From Apilactobacillus kunkeei DSM 12361 = ATCC 700308 (GTDB lineage: Bacteria; Bacillota; Bacilli; Lactobacillales; Lactobacillaceae), in contig NZ_JXDB01000002.1 in NCBI RefSeq assembly GCF_001281265.1, forward strand, positions 62,001-126,000: DNA of 64,000 bases, written 5' to 3'. Made by a program: the position numbers and the translations under genes. The notes under the pieces were generated by a model. The model saw only the letters and a program-made list of their open reading frames with translations, made no database searches and was not told the DNA's origin. Positions 26,035 to 34,520 of the stretch are shown here, piece by piece; position 1 is the first letter of the stretch, and the number at the start of each line of letters is the position of its first letter.

Positions 26035-26919
26035 TTGACAAAAAGTGTTGAGATTAACAATTTAGACAAACGAATTGGTAAAAGATTGATTCTAAATAAT
26101 ATTTCGTTTGAAATTAATCAAGGCGATATTGTGGGATTAGTTGGTGAAAACGGTGCCGGTAAGACTACGATTATGAAATTAATTTTAGGGATGATTGATA
26201 ATAATGGCGGCTCAATTAGAATTAATGGCAAAGAAATTACTGTTTCCAAAAGAGATGGGTTAAAAGGTGTTGGCTCGTTAATTGAAAATCCGGTGTTATA
26301 TCCATACTTAAGTGGATTGCAACATCTTGAATTGTTTTCTGAAACCAAAGATAACGAGATGATTGATTATTTAGTCAATCGATTGAATATGCAAAATTAC
26401 ATAAATAAAAATGCGATTAGTTATTCGCTAGGGATGAAACAAAAATTAGCAATTGCAATGGCACTAGTTAATCGTCCAAGCTTCGCAATTCTGGATGAGC
26501 CAGTTAATGGTTTGGATCCAAAAAGTACCAAAGAAGTTAGAGATTTAATTGTTGATTTGAACAAAGAAGGCACTACATTCTTAATATCCAGCCACATTCT
26601 TGCTGAATTAGAAAAGATTATTAACCGTGTTGTTATCATTAAAAAGGGTGCCAAAATTTTTGATAACTACTTGGAATTCTTTGGTAACAAAGTGAACAAA
26701 ACTGTCGTTAATACATCAGACAATAATTCTGCTGCAGAAATTCTTAAAGACAATGATATTAAAGTTTCTTTGGACAACGATGGTTTAACGATTGTTGGTG
26801 ATTTTAAATTACAAGAAATTATCGATTTGATAAACGGCAAACAAATTAGTTTTACATCTATTCAAACCATTAATGATGATTTTGAAGATGATTTAATCCA
26901 AATCTTGGATGAGAAGTAG
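26035..26919 (+). CDS. ABC transporter ATP-binding protein (BcrA/antimicrobial-type)
   Basis: 294 residues starting at TTG (26035), 8-9 nt after GGAGAG; the open frame extends upstream but without homology. Walker A is GENGAGKTT, the signature LGMKQKLAIA, and Walker B LLDEP-like (FAILDEPVNGLDP), with SSHIL as the H-loop. The C-terminal 80 residues form an accessory domain. The signature SLGMKQ is typical of bacitracin- and lantibiotic-type exporters and similar ABC-2 systems. Coupled with the permease gene 10 nt downstream. A TATAAT box lies at 26005-26010. Confidence 0.88.
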   Translation: MTKSVEINNLDKRIGKRLILNNISFEINQGDIVGLVGENGAGKTTIMKLILGMIDNNGGSIRINGKEITVSKRDGLKGVGSLIENPVLYPYLSGLQHLELFSETKDNEMIDYLVNRLNMQNYINKNAISYSLGMKQKLAIAMALVNRPSFAILDEPVNGLDPKSTKEVRDLIVDLNKEGTTFLISSHILAELEKIINRVVIIKKGAKIFDNYLEFFGNKVNKTVVNTSDNNSAAEILKDNDIKVSLDNDGLTIVGDFKLQEIIDLINGKQISFTSIQTINDDFEDDLIQILDEK

Positions 26920-26929
26920 GAGAGTTAAA

Positions 26930-27679
26930 ATGTTGTATCTAATTAAGCAAGAAATGTTTAAAAACTATCATAAAAAATCGACGTTTATTTCAATGATAAT
27001 TCAAGTGCTTTTTATGTTATCAATGGCTATTTTGTCATTGAAATATAGTAATGTCTTTAAAGGTAAATCATTATTCATAGAAAATTATAATGCGACTTTA
27101 TGGATTGTTTTCGTCTTAATCTTCATGGCTAGTAATATATTTTTAAACGAATATAAATATGGGACCATCAAGTTATTAATTTCTAAAGAATTTAGTCGAA
27201 CTCAGATTTACTTTAGTAAGGTCATTTTTGTCTTTATTCAGTCAGTTGTTTTATACTTACTCGCGATTATAATGACATTTATCATTAACTTTGTTTTCAC
27301 AAGAGTTGCAATTACATCAGCTGATATGAAATCATTGTTTACCAATATTGTCTGTGAGTTTTTCTCAACATGGTTAATTGTTAGTCTATGTTTCCTTTTA
27401 GCATCAATATTTAGATCATCTGGACTATCAATTACTATCAGTATTATTTTGTATTTCTCAGCTTCAATCGCGTCTAATTTAATGTTTATGGTTATTGCAT
27501 CAAACAAGCTACTAAGATTTAATCCAATTAACATGTTAAATATCACTAACCAATCTGGTGATTCATCATATAGTCACTTAACTCTATTGCCAATGTATGC
27601 TTACTTTATTGGAATACCGATTTATGTATTCATCTTTATGCTAATAGGAAACTACATCTTTGTGCAAAGAAATAAATAA
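26930..27679 (+). CDS. ABC-2-type permease
   Basis: 249 residues with six predicted hydrophobic helices (about 18-38, 52-72, 100-125, 143-165, 172-195, 225-245). FLNEYKYGTIKLLISKEFSRTQI is the characteristic E-x-x-x-GT-x-x-L coupling helix of ABC-2 permeases (one stretch). Start ATG at 26930, right after AGGAGAG. Partner of the preceding ATPase. Its substrate (antimicrobial peptide, lipid or other) is not evident. Confidence 0.83.
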   Translation: MLYLIKQEMFKNYHKKSTFISMIIQVLFMLSMAILSLKYSNVFKGKSLFIENYNATLWIVFVLIFMASNIFLNEYKYGTIKLLISKEFSRTQIYFSKVIFVFIQSVVLYLLAIIMTFIINFVFTRVAITSADMKSLFTNIVCEFFSTWLIVSLCFLLASIFRSSGLSITISIILYFSASIASNLMFMVIASNKLLRFNPINMLNITNQSGDSSYSHLTLLPMYAYFIGIPIYVFIFMLIGNYIFVQRNK

Positions 27680-27706
27680 AAAGGCCTGACGAATGTCAGG
27701 CCTTTT
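27678..27706. terminator. Bidirectional terminator, copy 2 of an identical pair
   Basis: Identical over 29 nt to 25674-25702. It closes the ABC operon and abuts the convergent Xre gene. Confidence 0.9.
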
Positions 27707-27711
27707 TTGCT

Positions 27712-28308
27712 TTATTTATTTTTTAGATAATAGACTACAATTGCGGTTTCTAAAATTACAATTAGAAAAAATGCGATGATTAAATGTTGGGTAAAAAATG
27801 CAGTTGCTAAAATCGCTAGAAAGGATATTGATATAATATTAGACCATTTATAATTTAAATGAAAAAGTTCACCAAATAGGTCGAAGTTTTTAAAACCTAT
27901 TTTATTTAGGAATTTGTTAATTAATGACACAATCATCACAACAAAAAGAGCTATCAAAGATATAATGAATTTATTAATGCCGATAACAGAAGGATTAGTA
28001 ATAATAATTCCATACAAAAACATGATAAATATATCGAAAGAATAAGCGGTACATATTAGTCCAATTAAGTTTTTGCGTACGTCATTTTTTTCGATGAATT
28101 CCTTCATACCATTATCTTCTTTTAGCATGGTATCTAATGAAATATCATATATATTACTCAAGGCAATTAAGCTTTTGATATCGGGGTAACTTTTTTCATT
28201 TTCCCAACTTGAGATGGTTTGTCGAGAAACATTTAATTTTTCTGCTACCTCATCTTGAGTTAATTCTTTAATCTTGCGTTGTTGTTTTAATCGATCACCA
28301 AATTGCAT
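27712..28308 (-). CDS. Membrane-anchored Xre-family regulator (copy 2)
   Basis: 198 residues: helix-turn-helix at 1-65 (LTQDEVAEKLNVSRQTISSWENEKSYPD, one stretch) and four hydrophobic helices at about 85-195. Paralogue of the gene at 23856-24464. Its gene lies convergent to the BcrA-type ABC operon, a neighbourhood often seen for this regulator type, so control of that exporter is plausible but not shown. Confidence 0.85.
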   Translation of the reverse strand: MQFGDRLKQQRKIKELTQDEVAEKLNVSRQTISSWENEKSYPDIKSLIALSNIYDISLDTMLKEDNGMKEFIEKNDVRKNLIGLICTAYSFDIFIMFLYGIIITNPSVIGINKFIISLIALFVVMIVSLINKFLNKIGFKNFDLFGELFHLNYKWSNIISISFLAILATAFFTQHLIIAFFLIVILETAIVVYYLKNK

Positions 28309-28404
28309 TTTTATCGGGTCCTTTCGTTCAATTTATCAACAGAATTATATAAAATTTTACCGAGAAGAGCTAGCTAAGTTTCTTTGCAACGTTGATAAAT
28401 CAAC

Positions 28405-28434
28405 AAAAAGGATCTATTAAAGATGCCTTTTTCT
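28405..28434 (-). terminator. Terminator of the ABC-TetR operon
   Basis: On the minus strand AAAAAGG-C-ATCT pairs with AGATCCTTTTT around TTAAT, with one bulged C. It overlaps the end of the tetR gene. Confidence 0.6.
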
Positions 28435-29074
28435 ATTTATGAATTACTTTCTTGCAGATTTTAATCATTGATTGAATTTGTTTTTCAGTATCCCAGTTGT
28501 CTGATGGAAATTTAAATTCAATTACGGTTGATACCAACAATTGCCCACTGATGATTCTAAATAATTCTTCAGCAGAAATAACGTCAGCAACACTGTCATC
28601 TTGTTTCATTAAATCATTTGCCTTTTCGATGATGAAGGATAGTTTTGGTAACATGATTTCTTCAATTTGATCCCTTAATTTATCATCAATCAATAATTGG
28701 CTGACCATGATACTAATAATTTGGTGGTTTTCTTCGATAAAATGAAAACGATCAGTAATGATATATTCAATCATTTCATCGATTTTTAAGGTGTGATGAC
28801 TGACTGATTCAACAAATTGTTCACTAAAACTTGGAGCTAATGTGTTAACGACAGGGGTAATGATTGTATCTAGTAATTCTTTTTTGTTTTTAAAGTGTTT
28901 GAACACAGTGGCTTCACTTAGCATGCAATCTTTGGCGATTGATGAGGTCGAAGTCGATTGGTATCCATTTTGTGAGAAAAGCTTGACAGCAGACTTTAAT
29001 ACCTGACGTTTACCATTTGGCATTTTGCTGTTTTCAAGCCAATCATTAAAACTGGTGTAATTAGATTGTTCCAT
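28433..29074 (-). CDS. TetR-family transcriptional regulator
   Basis: 213 residues. The N-terminal helix-turn-helix has LFSQNGYQSTSTSSIAKDCM followed by LSEATVFKHFKNKKELLD, the canonical TetR recognition region. The C-terminal ligand domain is unassigned. It is the last gene of the operon ATPase-permease-tetR, with 3 nt between it and the permease gene. It very probably represses the operon through the palindrome at 30899-30924 until an exported compound binds. Confidence 0.9.
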   Translation of the reverse strand: MEQSNYTSFNDWLENSKMPNGKRQVLKSAVKLFSQNGYQSTSTSSIAKDCMLSEATVFKHFKNKKELLDTIITPVVNTLAPSFSEQFVESVSHHTLKIDEMIEYIITDRFHFIEENHQIISIMVSQLLIDDKLRDQIEEIMLPKLSFIIEKANDLMKQDDSVADVISAEELFRIISGQLLVSTVIEFKFPSDNWDTEKQIQSMIKICKKVIHK

Positions 29075-29077
29075 TGA

Positions 29078-30157
29078 TTATACCTTTCTGTAACGTTTCA
29101 ATCCAATAATATTTATGAAAGTTAAAATAGCAATGAATAATATTATTACTATCAATTCTATAACAATCCCGGTGAATGTAAAGCCTCTCATCATCACGTT
29201 ACTAATTGCTTCTGATGCATACTTGATTGGGAAGATAAATGATAATACTTTTGCCCAATTATCAAGAGAATTTAGAGGAATTAGTCCAGAGAAAAAGATT
29301 TGTGGAATTACCACTAGAGGGATAAATTGCATTAACTGGAATTCTGATTTAACGAAAGTCGATAGAAGTAACCCAGCGGCAATTGCGACTAGTGATAGTA
29401 AGAATGTGGTTAATAAGATTAGCCATATTGATCCGACAACTTCAATATCTAATACCTTGATTGTAAATAATACGATTATAATTGTTTGGAATACAGCCAT
29501 TAGTCCGTAGCTTAGTGAGTATCCAAAAATGATTTCAGATCTCTTAACTGGAGTAGCTAATAGACGGTCCAATGTACCTGATGTTCTTTCTTTTAGAAGT
29601 GCCATCCCAGAAGTTAGGAATACGAAGAAGAAAACAAAGAATGCCATTAAAGTGGGCATCATCTTATCAAAAAAGTTTGTCTTACTGCTACCGTACTTGT
29701 ATTCATTAGTTAGATGAATTTTAGGTTGATGTTGCTTTACAGGTGAAATCTTTGCTAACGTAGTAGACATGTTCTTAAGGCTTGTTTGAGTAAGTGCAGA
29801 TGATAGCGCAGCCGTTGTCATGCTAGTCTTTGAAGCATCAATGTTAGCGTGAACCATTTTGTAATCATTGTTCTTGTAAATGATAAATGAATCAATGTAA
29901 TTATCACGCAATGCATTTTCGGCAGATTTTTCGTTTTTGAATTCCTTGACATTGACGTTCTTCACTTTAGTAAGGTTGGATTCCACTTGTTGTGATATAT
30001 TTACAGTACCTATATTGATATCTGTACTATTGTATGACTTAAAAACGTATGACATCAATGCCATGACAATAATAGGTATGATAAAAATCATTGCCAATGT
30101 TTTTTTATCACGAAAAATTTCTTTTAATATACGACTTGAGATTGATAGTGTCTTCAT
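29078..30157 (-). CDS. ABC-2-type multidrug exporter permease (YhgE/DrrB-like)
   Basis: 359 residues. One N-terminal helix (about 21-40), a large extracellular domain (about 45-165), then five helices. MALLKERTSGTLDRLLATPVKRSEI is the ABC-2 coupling motif (E-R-x-x-GT-x-x-x-x-x-x-TP, one stretch), and PQIFFSGLIPL is the usual FxSG helix. Its ATG overlaps the stop of the ATPase gene (TAATG), giving translational coupling. Presumed drug or peptide efflux. Confidence 0.9.
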   Translation of the reverse strand: MKTLSISSRILKEIFRDKKTLAMIFIIPIIVMALMSYVFKSYNSTDINIGTVNISQQVESNLTKVKNVNVKEFKNEKSAENALRDNYIDSFIIYKNNDYKMVHANIDASKTSMTTAALSSALTQTSLKNMSTTLAKISPVKQHQPKIHLTNEYKYGSSKTNFFDKMMPTLMAFFVFFFVFLTSGMALLKERTSGTLDRLLATPVKRSEIIFGYSLSYGLMAVFQTIIIVLFTIKVLDIEVVGSIWLILLTTFLLSLVAIAAGLLLSTFVKSEFQLMQFIPLVVIPQIFFSGLIPLNSLDNWAKVLSFIFPIKYASEAISNVMMRGFTFTGIVIELIVIILFIAILTFINIIGLKRYRKV

Positions 30158-30879
30158 TACATATCACCTTCGGCTTTCATAAATACATTTTCAATGCTAT
30201 CTACATCATATTGTTGTTTTAGATTATTTGGAGCGTCGTCTGCGATGATGTTTCCATCGATTAGAAGAGCAACACGATCGGTTAGTTCAGCCTCATCCAT
30301 AACGTGAGTAGTTACTAGAATGGAACAACCGTTATCTCTTAACTTACCCAATTCTGTCCAAATATTTTTTCTAAGTACTGGGTCAATTCCAACGGTTGGT
30401 TCGTCCAAGATTAGTAGCTGAGGATTACCTAGAAGAGCGATTGCTAGTGATAATCTACGTTTCATACCTCCTGAGAAGTTATCGACCTTTTTATCTAATT
30501 GATCTGTTAAATCAACGACTTTAGATACTCGCTCTATTTCGCTATCCAAATCTTCTTTTTTTAATTCACGCATCTTGGCAAAGAAAAGAAGGTTTTCTCT
30601 TGCTGACAGAGAATTGTAGAGTGAATCTGATTGAGCCATGTATCCCATCTTGCTTAGGATTTTACGGTTAGGCATATGAATGCCAAACACTTCGGAGTTG
30701 CCGCTGTCAGCTTTTTCCATTCCTAAGGTTAGCTTTATAATAGTAGATTTTCCGGCTCCGGATGGTCCGATTAGACCTACGATTTGTCCGTAATCGACTT
30801 CAAATGATACGTTGTTTAAAACAACTTGCTTTCCATACTTTTTCTTTAAATTGTTAATTGAAATGATTTTGTCCGTCAT
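30157..30879 (-). CDS. ABC exporter ATP-binding protein
   Basis: 240 residues. Walker A GPSGAGKST, signature FSGGMKRRLSLA, Walker B LLILDEPTVGIDP, and H-loop TTHVMDEAELTDRV, all standard for DrrA/YbhF-type exporters. The ATG at 30879 follows AGGAGG by 8 nt; upstream in-frame codons lie in the ribosome site. First gene of the TetR-controlled operon. Confidence 0.92.
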   Translation of the reverse strand: MTDKIISINNLKKKYGKQVVLNNVSFEVDYGQIVGLIGPSGAGKSTIIKLTLGMEKADSGNSEVFGIHMPNRKILSKMGYMAQSDSLYNSLSARENLLFFAKMRELKKEDLDSEIERVSKVVDLTDQLDKKVDNFSGGMKRRLSLAIALLGNPQLLILDEPTVGIDPVLRKNIWTELGKLRDNGCSILVTTHVMDEAELTDRVALLIDGNIIADDAPNNLKQQYDVDSIENVFMKAEGDM

Positions 30880-30898
30880 AATAATACCTCCTAACAAT

Positions 30899-30924
30899 TA
30901 GGTGAGTGAGTACTAACTCACCTA
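30899..30924 (-). promoter_or_regulatory. Palindromic operator of the TetR-controlled ABC operon
   Basis: TAGGTGAGT and ACTCACCTA form a perfect 9-bp inverted repeat with an 8-nt spacer, just upstream of the ATPase ribosome site. Its place and symmetry fit the TetR protein encoded in the operon. Confidence 0.7.
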
Positions 30925-31023
30925 GCGAGAATCATTCTAAAACATGTAAATTAAAAAAGCAAATACTTTTTTGAAAAAATTTTATTATGATATTATTTAC
31001 TTATTAACGAAAGGAAGTTCATG

Positions 31024-31977
31024 ATGAAAAAAGATCAATTATTGCAGTTGTTTATCGAACATAAAGGTGACTGGCTTTCTGGTAATCAATTAGCAAATAA
31101 AATGAACATTAGCCGTACGATGATTTGGAAGCTAATTAATCAATTGAGACAACAAGGTCATCAAATTGATAGCAAGACTAATCAAGGATACAAGTACATA
31201 GGAAACAACGAACTAAACCCACAATTAATCGAATCAGACTTAAATAATGAATACGAAATCATTTTCAAGAAGGAAATTACATCTACGAATTCATACGCCA
31301 AGCAAATCAATGACCAAAGTCAAGATGGAAAACATCGTTTGGTGATTGCTGAAAAACAAACTCAAGGACACGGACGAAGAGGGAGAAGTTTTTATTCTCC
31401 AGCTAAGAGTGGAATCTACATGAGCATGGTGGTGCCATTCCATGATGCCAAACATCTAAATCCTGGTTTGCTAACGACCATGACCGCAGTAGTGGTTGCT
31501 AAAGCACTAAAGAAGAGTTATCCAGAAGAGGAGTTCTGGGTTAAATGGATCAATGACATCTATGTAAATAACAAGAAAGTTGTCGGTATCCTAACTGAAT
31601 TAGTGATGGATGCTGAATTAATGCAGCCTTCCGCAATTGTTGTGGGTGTTGGCATTAGTCTATCATCTAAAGAGATTCCGGACGAAATGAAGGATAAGGT
31701 TGGTTGGATTAGTGATAAACAGATTGATAAGAATAAACTAGTCTCCGACATCGTCAACGGATTTGACGAAGAATTTCCTCATTATTTGGAAGCTAACTTC
31801 ATTGAAGATTATCAAAAAATGTCATTTTTGAATGGTAAAAAGGTCAGTGTTGATACGACAAAAGAGACAATTGATGGGACAGTTACTGGAATCGATAAAG
31901 AGGGTCATTTGTTATTAGATGTTGAGGGAAAATCAACAACAATTAATAATGGTGAAGTAGTAAAAGTGAATTTTTAA
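31024..31977 (+). CDS. birA: Bifunctional biotin-protein ligase / biotin operon repressor
   Basis: About 317 residues. Residues 1-62 are a winged helix (DWLSGNQLANKMNISRTMIWK, one stretch), residues 85-265 the ligase with STNSYAK, EKQTQGHGRRGRSFYSP (biotin-AMP loop, GRGRRG type) and KWINDIYVNNKKVVGILTE, and the C-terminal SH3-like domain ends the protein. It biotinylates carboxylases and, with biotinyl-AMP, binds operators such as that of bioY at 38157-38190. Two consecutive ATGs exist (31021, 31024); spacing from AAAGGAAG slightly favours the second. Confidence 0.95.
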   Translation: MKKDQLLQLFIEHKGDWLSGNQLANKMNISRTMIWKLINQLRQQGHQIDSKTNQGYKYIGNNELNPQLIESDLNNEYEIIFKKEITSTNSYAKQINDQSQDGKHRLVIAEKQTQGHGRRGRSFYSPAKSGIYMSMVVPFHDAKHLNPGLLTTMTAVVVAKALKKSYPEEEFWVKWINDIYVNNKKVVGILTELVMDAELMQPSAIVVGVGISLSSKEIPDEMKDKVGWISDKQIDKNKLVSDIVNGFDEEFPHYLEANFIEDYQKMSFLNGKKVSVDTTKETIDGTVTGIDKEGHLLLDVEGKSTTINNGEVVKVNF

Positions 31978-32007
31978 AAGACACCTTGAATAAGGTGTCT
32001 TTTTTTC
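31976..32007 (+). terminator. Terminator of birA
   Basis: AAAAGACACCTT GAAT AAGGTGTCTTTT then T-rich. Confidence 0.88.
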
Positions 32008-32452
32008 ACCAATTAAACAAATTGTTGAATTATATATAATTATCTTTAAAAAAATTTAATGCTTTCAAACGTTATATTATCAGCGTTTCTTGAATATATA
32101 TGTACAATGTGTACATTATTTAGTGATATTCTATTCATCTATTTTTGAATATTAGTGATATATTAAATATAGATTATAACAATATAATCTAGTCTGGTTT
32201 GCAATGTATCTTGTCTGTTGTTTTTTGCTTAAATACGTCTTAATCGTATTCTTATTTTTTGTATCAATAAAGATGATTTTTTTGATTATATTTTTTCATT
32301 TTAACCAAAAAGATCACCTGATTGTATAGTACATATATGATGCATCTATACAGTTTTTTTAGATTTACTGTTTCACGATGATGACAACGTCATTACCGAA
32401 ATTTTTAAATTAAAAACGAATCCTGAGTAAGGATTTTGAGGGGGATTTTATT
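32008..32452 (+). other. Long AT-rich gene-free region before the Lys-rich secreted protein
   Basis: About 445 nt with no convincing ORF. It contains a perfect inverted repeat ATGTACA-ATG-TGTACAT (32100-32116) and, at 32323-32360, TGTATAG/CTATACA with a 16-nt loop followed by T7, which looks like a terminator. The latter could end a small RNA or act in the leader of the next gene. No promoter stands out with confidence. Confidence 0.5.
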
Positions 32453-33256
32453 ATGAAAAAGAACTTTAAAAAGGCCGTGCTAGCTCTAGTACCTGCCGCA
32501 ACTCTATTTTTCTCAACTGGTGTAAGTGCATTTGCTGAAACTTCAACACCTACTTCAACACCAACTACATCAAAAGATACAAGCAAGAGTGATTCAGAAG
32601 GTACTACAACTCAAGCTGCATCAAAAGATACAAGCAAGAGTGATTCAGAAGGTACTACAAATACATCATCTGCATCAGCAGATAAAACCAATGATTCTAA
32701 GTCATCAGACTCATCTTCATCAAAATCAGATGATAAAACTGTAACAACAGATACTAAGAAGGATGCAACTTCAGCTACAACAGGCGATAAGAAAGAAACA
32801 ACTAAGTCAGAAACTAAACCAGAAGCAACCAAGACTGATACAGCTACTGAAACAACTAAGTCAGAAACTAAACCAGAAACAACCAAGACTGATACAGCCA
32901 TTGAAACTAATAAATCAGAAGCAAAACCAGAAGCAACTAAGTCTGCTGAAACTAAGACTGTTAAAAAACATGTAGCTAAGAAATCATCAAAGAAAGCTGC
33001 TAAGAAGACAGTTGCAAAGAAGACAACTAAGAAAGAAGCTAAGAAGGCTGCTAAGAAGGCTGCAGCAAAGAAGGCTGCTAAGAAACATGCAAAGAAAGCT
33101 ACTAAGAAGCATGTAAAGAAGACTTCACATAAGAAGTCAGCTTCAAAGAAGCACGCAAAGAAGCATGTAAAGAAGCATGTAAAGAAACACTCAAAGAAAG
33201 CAACTAAGAAACATGCTAAGAAGACTTCACACAAAAAGGCTGCTCACAAAGAATAG
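32453..33256 (+). CDS. Secreted protein with Ser/Thr repeats and a Lys/Ala/His-rich tail
   Basis: 267 residues. A clear signal peptide (MKKNFKKAVLALVPAATLFF, cleavage probably after AFA near residue 28) is followed by low-complexity acidic repeats: a duplicated KDTSKSDSEGTT unit and three related TKSE(T/A)KPE(A/T)TK units. The last 105 residues are a cationic KKAAKK/KHVKK/SHKK array without acidic residues. No LPXTG and no globular domain. The tail would bind teichoic acids, nucleic acids or host glycans by charge; an adhesive or wall-bound role is inferred. Strong GAGGGGGA site before the ATG. Confidence 0.8.
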   Translation: MKKNFKKAVLALVPAATLFFSTGVSAFAETSTPTSTPTTSKDTSKSDSEGTTTQAASKDTSKSDSEGTTNTSSASADKTNDSKSSDSSSSKSDDKTVTTDTKKDATSATTGDKKETTKSETKPEATKTDTATETTKSETKPETTKTDTAIETNKSEAKPEATKSAETKTVKKHVAKKSSKKAAKKTVAKKTTKKEAKKAAKKAAAKKAAKKHAKKATKKHVKKTSHKKSASKKHAKKHVKKHVKKHSKKATKKHAKKTSHKKAAHKE

Positions 33257-33263
33257 TCAAAAT

Positions 33264-33297
33264 AAAAAAGGATCATCGAAATGATGATTCTTTTTTT
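33264..33297 (+). terminator. Terminator of the Lys-rich protein gene
   Basis: AAGGATCATC GAAAT GATGATTCTT (one G-T pair) with A and T flanks. Confidence 0.82.
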
Positions 33298-33303
33298 ATA
33301 TAC

Positions 33304-33334
33304 TTGACTTAGAGTTAACTCTAACTGGTACATT
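33304..33334 (+). promoter_or_regulatory. MerR-type promoter with palindromic operator
   Basis: TTGACT and TACATT are 19 nt apart; the spacer contains the perfect 12-bp palindrome AGAGTTAACTCT. This is the classic overlong spacer that MerR proteins twist into an active form. It lies 30 nt before the merR gene. Confidence 0.8.
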
Positions 33335-33364
33335 TGTTATTGAAGTTAGTAGAAAGGACTTTTT

Positions 33365-33769
33365 ATGAACAAATACAGTATTGGAAAATTTGCCACCAAA
33401 GTCGGATTAACCACATACACATTGAGATATTACGATAAACAGAAGTTAATTATCCCTAAACGTGACGAAAATAATCGTCGATACTATGATGATGAAGACG
33501 TAAAGTGGATTGGTTTTATTTTGCACCTTAAGGGAACAGGTATGTTGATGACTGAAATTCAAGAATATGTTGAATTGCGCAAACAAGGAGATTCCACCAT
33601 TAATCAGAGAAAGCAGCTGCTACAGTCTGTTAGGAAGAGAAGCATTGCTGAGATTAACGAGCGTAAGTCTCACTTGAAAATTTTATCTCTTAAAATTGAT
33701 TGGTATGATGGCAAACTAAAGTATAAGGTCAACGAAAACTTCGAAGAATATATTAAACGATTTAGATAG
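33365..33769 (+). CDS. MerR-family regulator (AdhR-like)
   Basis: 134 residues. The winged helix begins YSIGKFATKVGLTTYTLRYY, followed by D-K-x-x-LI-x-P-x-R-DENNRRYY and a DV-x-WI-x-F motif, then a long dimerisation coiled coil. It has no cysteine, so it is not a thiol-based metal or disulfide sensor of the usual type. It heads an operon with a cupin and a CMD-family gene (12 nt and 1 nt spacing) and should autoregulate through 33304-33334; the dehydrogenase promoter at 20471 has the same design. Confidence 0.92.
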   Translation: MNKYSIGKFATKVGLTTYTLRYYDKQKLIIPKRDENNRRYYDDEDVKWIGFILHLKGTGMLMTEIQEYVELRKQGDSTINQRKQLLQSVRKRSIAEINERKSHLKILSLKIDWYDGKLKYKVNENFEEYIKRFR

Positions 33770-33781
33770 GAGTTATCATTA

Positions 33782-34207
33782 ATGAATGAAGAAGTAAAGA
33801 ATGGGATTATTTTTGATCGTGGACCTAAGAACGATGTATACGCAAAATACTTTACTGGTCAAAGCTACCTAAGTGGAATGATTAGTCCAAAAGACGAAGT
33901 GAATGTCGGTGTCGGAAATGTTACTTTTGAACCGGGATGTCGTAATAATTGGCATATACACCATGACGGATACCAGTTACTATTGGTGACTGGTGGAATG
34001 GGATTGTATCAAGAAGAAGATAAACCAGCTAGATTATTACTACCAGGGTATGTCGTGGTAACTCATGATGGTGTTAAACATTGGCATGGTGCTACTTCAG
34101 ATAGTTGGTTTTCACATATTGCAATCACTGCTGGTACTCCAGAATGGCTAGAATCAGTAAATGATAATCAGTACAATCAAGCCAATAACGAAGGAAAGCG
34201 TGATTAA
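33782..34207 (+). CDS. Cupin-domain protein
   Basis: 141 residues, a single cupin barrel. Motif 1 is FEPGCRNNWHIHHDGYQLLLV in which the HxH is present but the usual Glu is Gln; motif 2 is PGYVVVTHDGVKHWHGA, giving two further histidines. A metal-dependent enzyme or a binding protein is possible. Genes pairing this type of cupin with carboxymuconolactone-decarboxylase proteins behind a MerR regulator are common in lactobacilli. Substrate unknown. Confidence 0.85.
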   Translation: MNEEVKNGIIFDRGPKNDVYAKYFTGQSYLSGMISPKDEVNVGVGNVTFEPGCRNNWHIHHDGYQLLLVTGGMGLYQEEDKPARLLLPGYVVVTHDGVKHWHGATSDSWFSHIAITAGTPEWLESVNDNQYNQANNEGKRD

Positions 34208-34208
34208 T

Positions 34209-34520
34209 ATGAAAAAACAGACAGCTGGAAGAGATAATTTAGGTGAATTCGCTCCTAAGTTTGCCGAAATTAATGATGATGTACTATTTGGTCAAGTTTG
34301 GAGTAGAGAATCACAACTCTCTTTAAAACAACGAAGTATGATTACAATCAGTAGTTTAATTGCTGCAGGTAATTTCGAACAATTGAAATCTCATCTTCAG
34401 ATGGGTAAAGAAAACGGCATTACTAAAGATGAAATTTCAGAAATCATCACACATTTGTCTTTTTATGTTGGTTGGCCAAAAGCATGGTCGGCGTTTAATG
34501 TGGCAAGAAAAATATTCTAA
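34209..34520 (+). CDS. Carboxymuconolactone decarboxylase (CMD) family protein
   Basis: 103 residues from the ATG at 34209, one base after the cupin stop. SLKQRSMITISSLIAAGNFE, LKSHLQMGKENGITKDEI and LSFYVGWPKAWSAFNVA are the three family blocks (all-helical, usually hexameric). It has no cysteine at all, so it cannot work as an AhpD-type peroxidase and belongs to the gamma-CMD-like branch. True decarboxylation of an aromatic-pathway intermediate is unlikely in this metabolism; detoxification with the cupin is a guess. Confidence 0.85.
   Translation: MKKQTAGRDNLGEFAPKFAEINDDVLFGQVWSRESQLSLKQRSMITISSLIAAGNFEQLKSHLQMGKENGITKDEISEIITHLSFYVGWPKAWSAFNVARKIF

Noticed and set aside
32611-33234. 207-codon open frame on the minus strand, opposite the Lys-rich protein
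   Set aside because: It is the mirror of AAG/GCT-type low-complexity codons (giving Phe/Leu/Ala runs), has no ribosome site, and lies wholly inside a well-supported secreted protein gene.
32453-33256. Histone H1-like nucleoid protein
   Set aside because: The Lys/Ala tail resembles such proteins, but the N-terminal signal peptide implies export.
34209-34520. AhpD-type alkylhydroperoxidase
   Set aside because: The CMD-family protein contains no cysteine, so the CxxC active site is absent.
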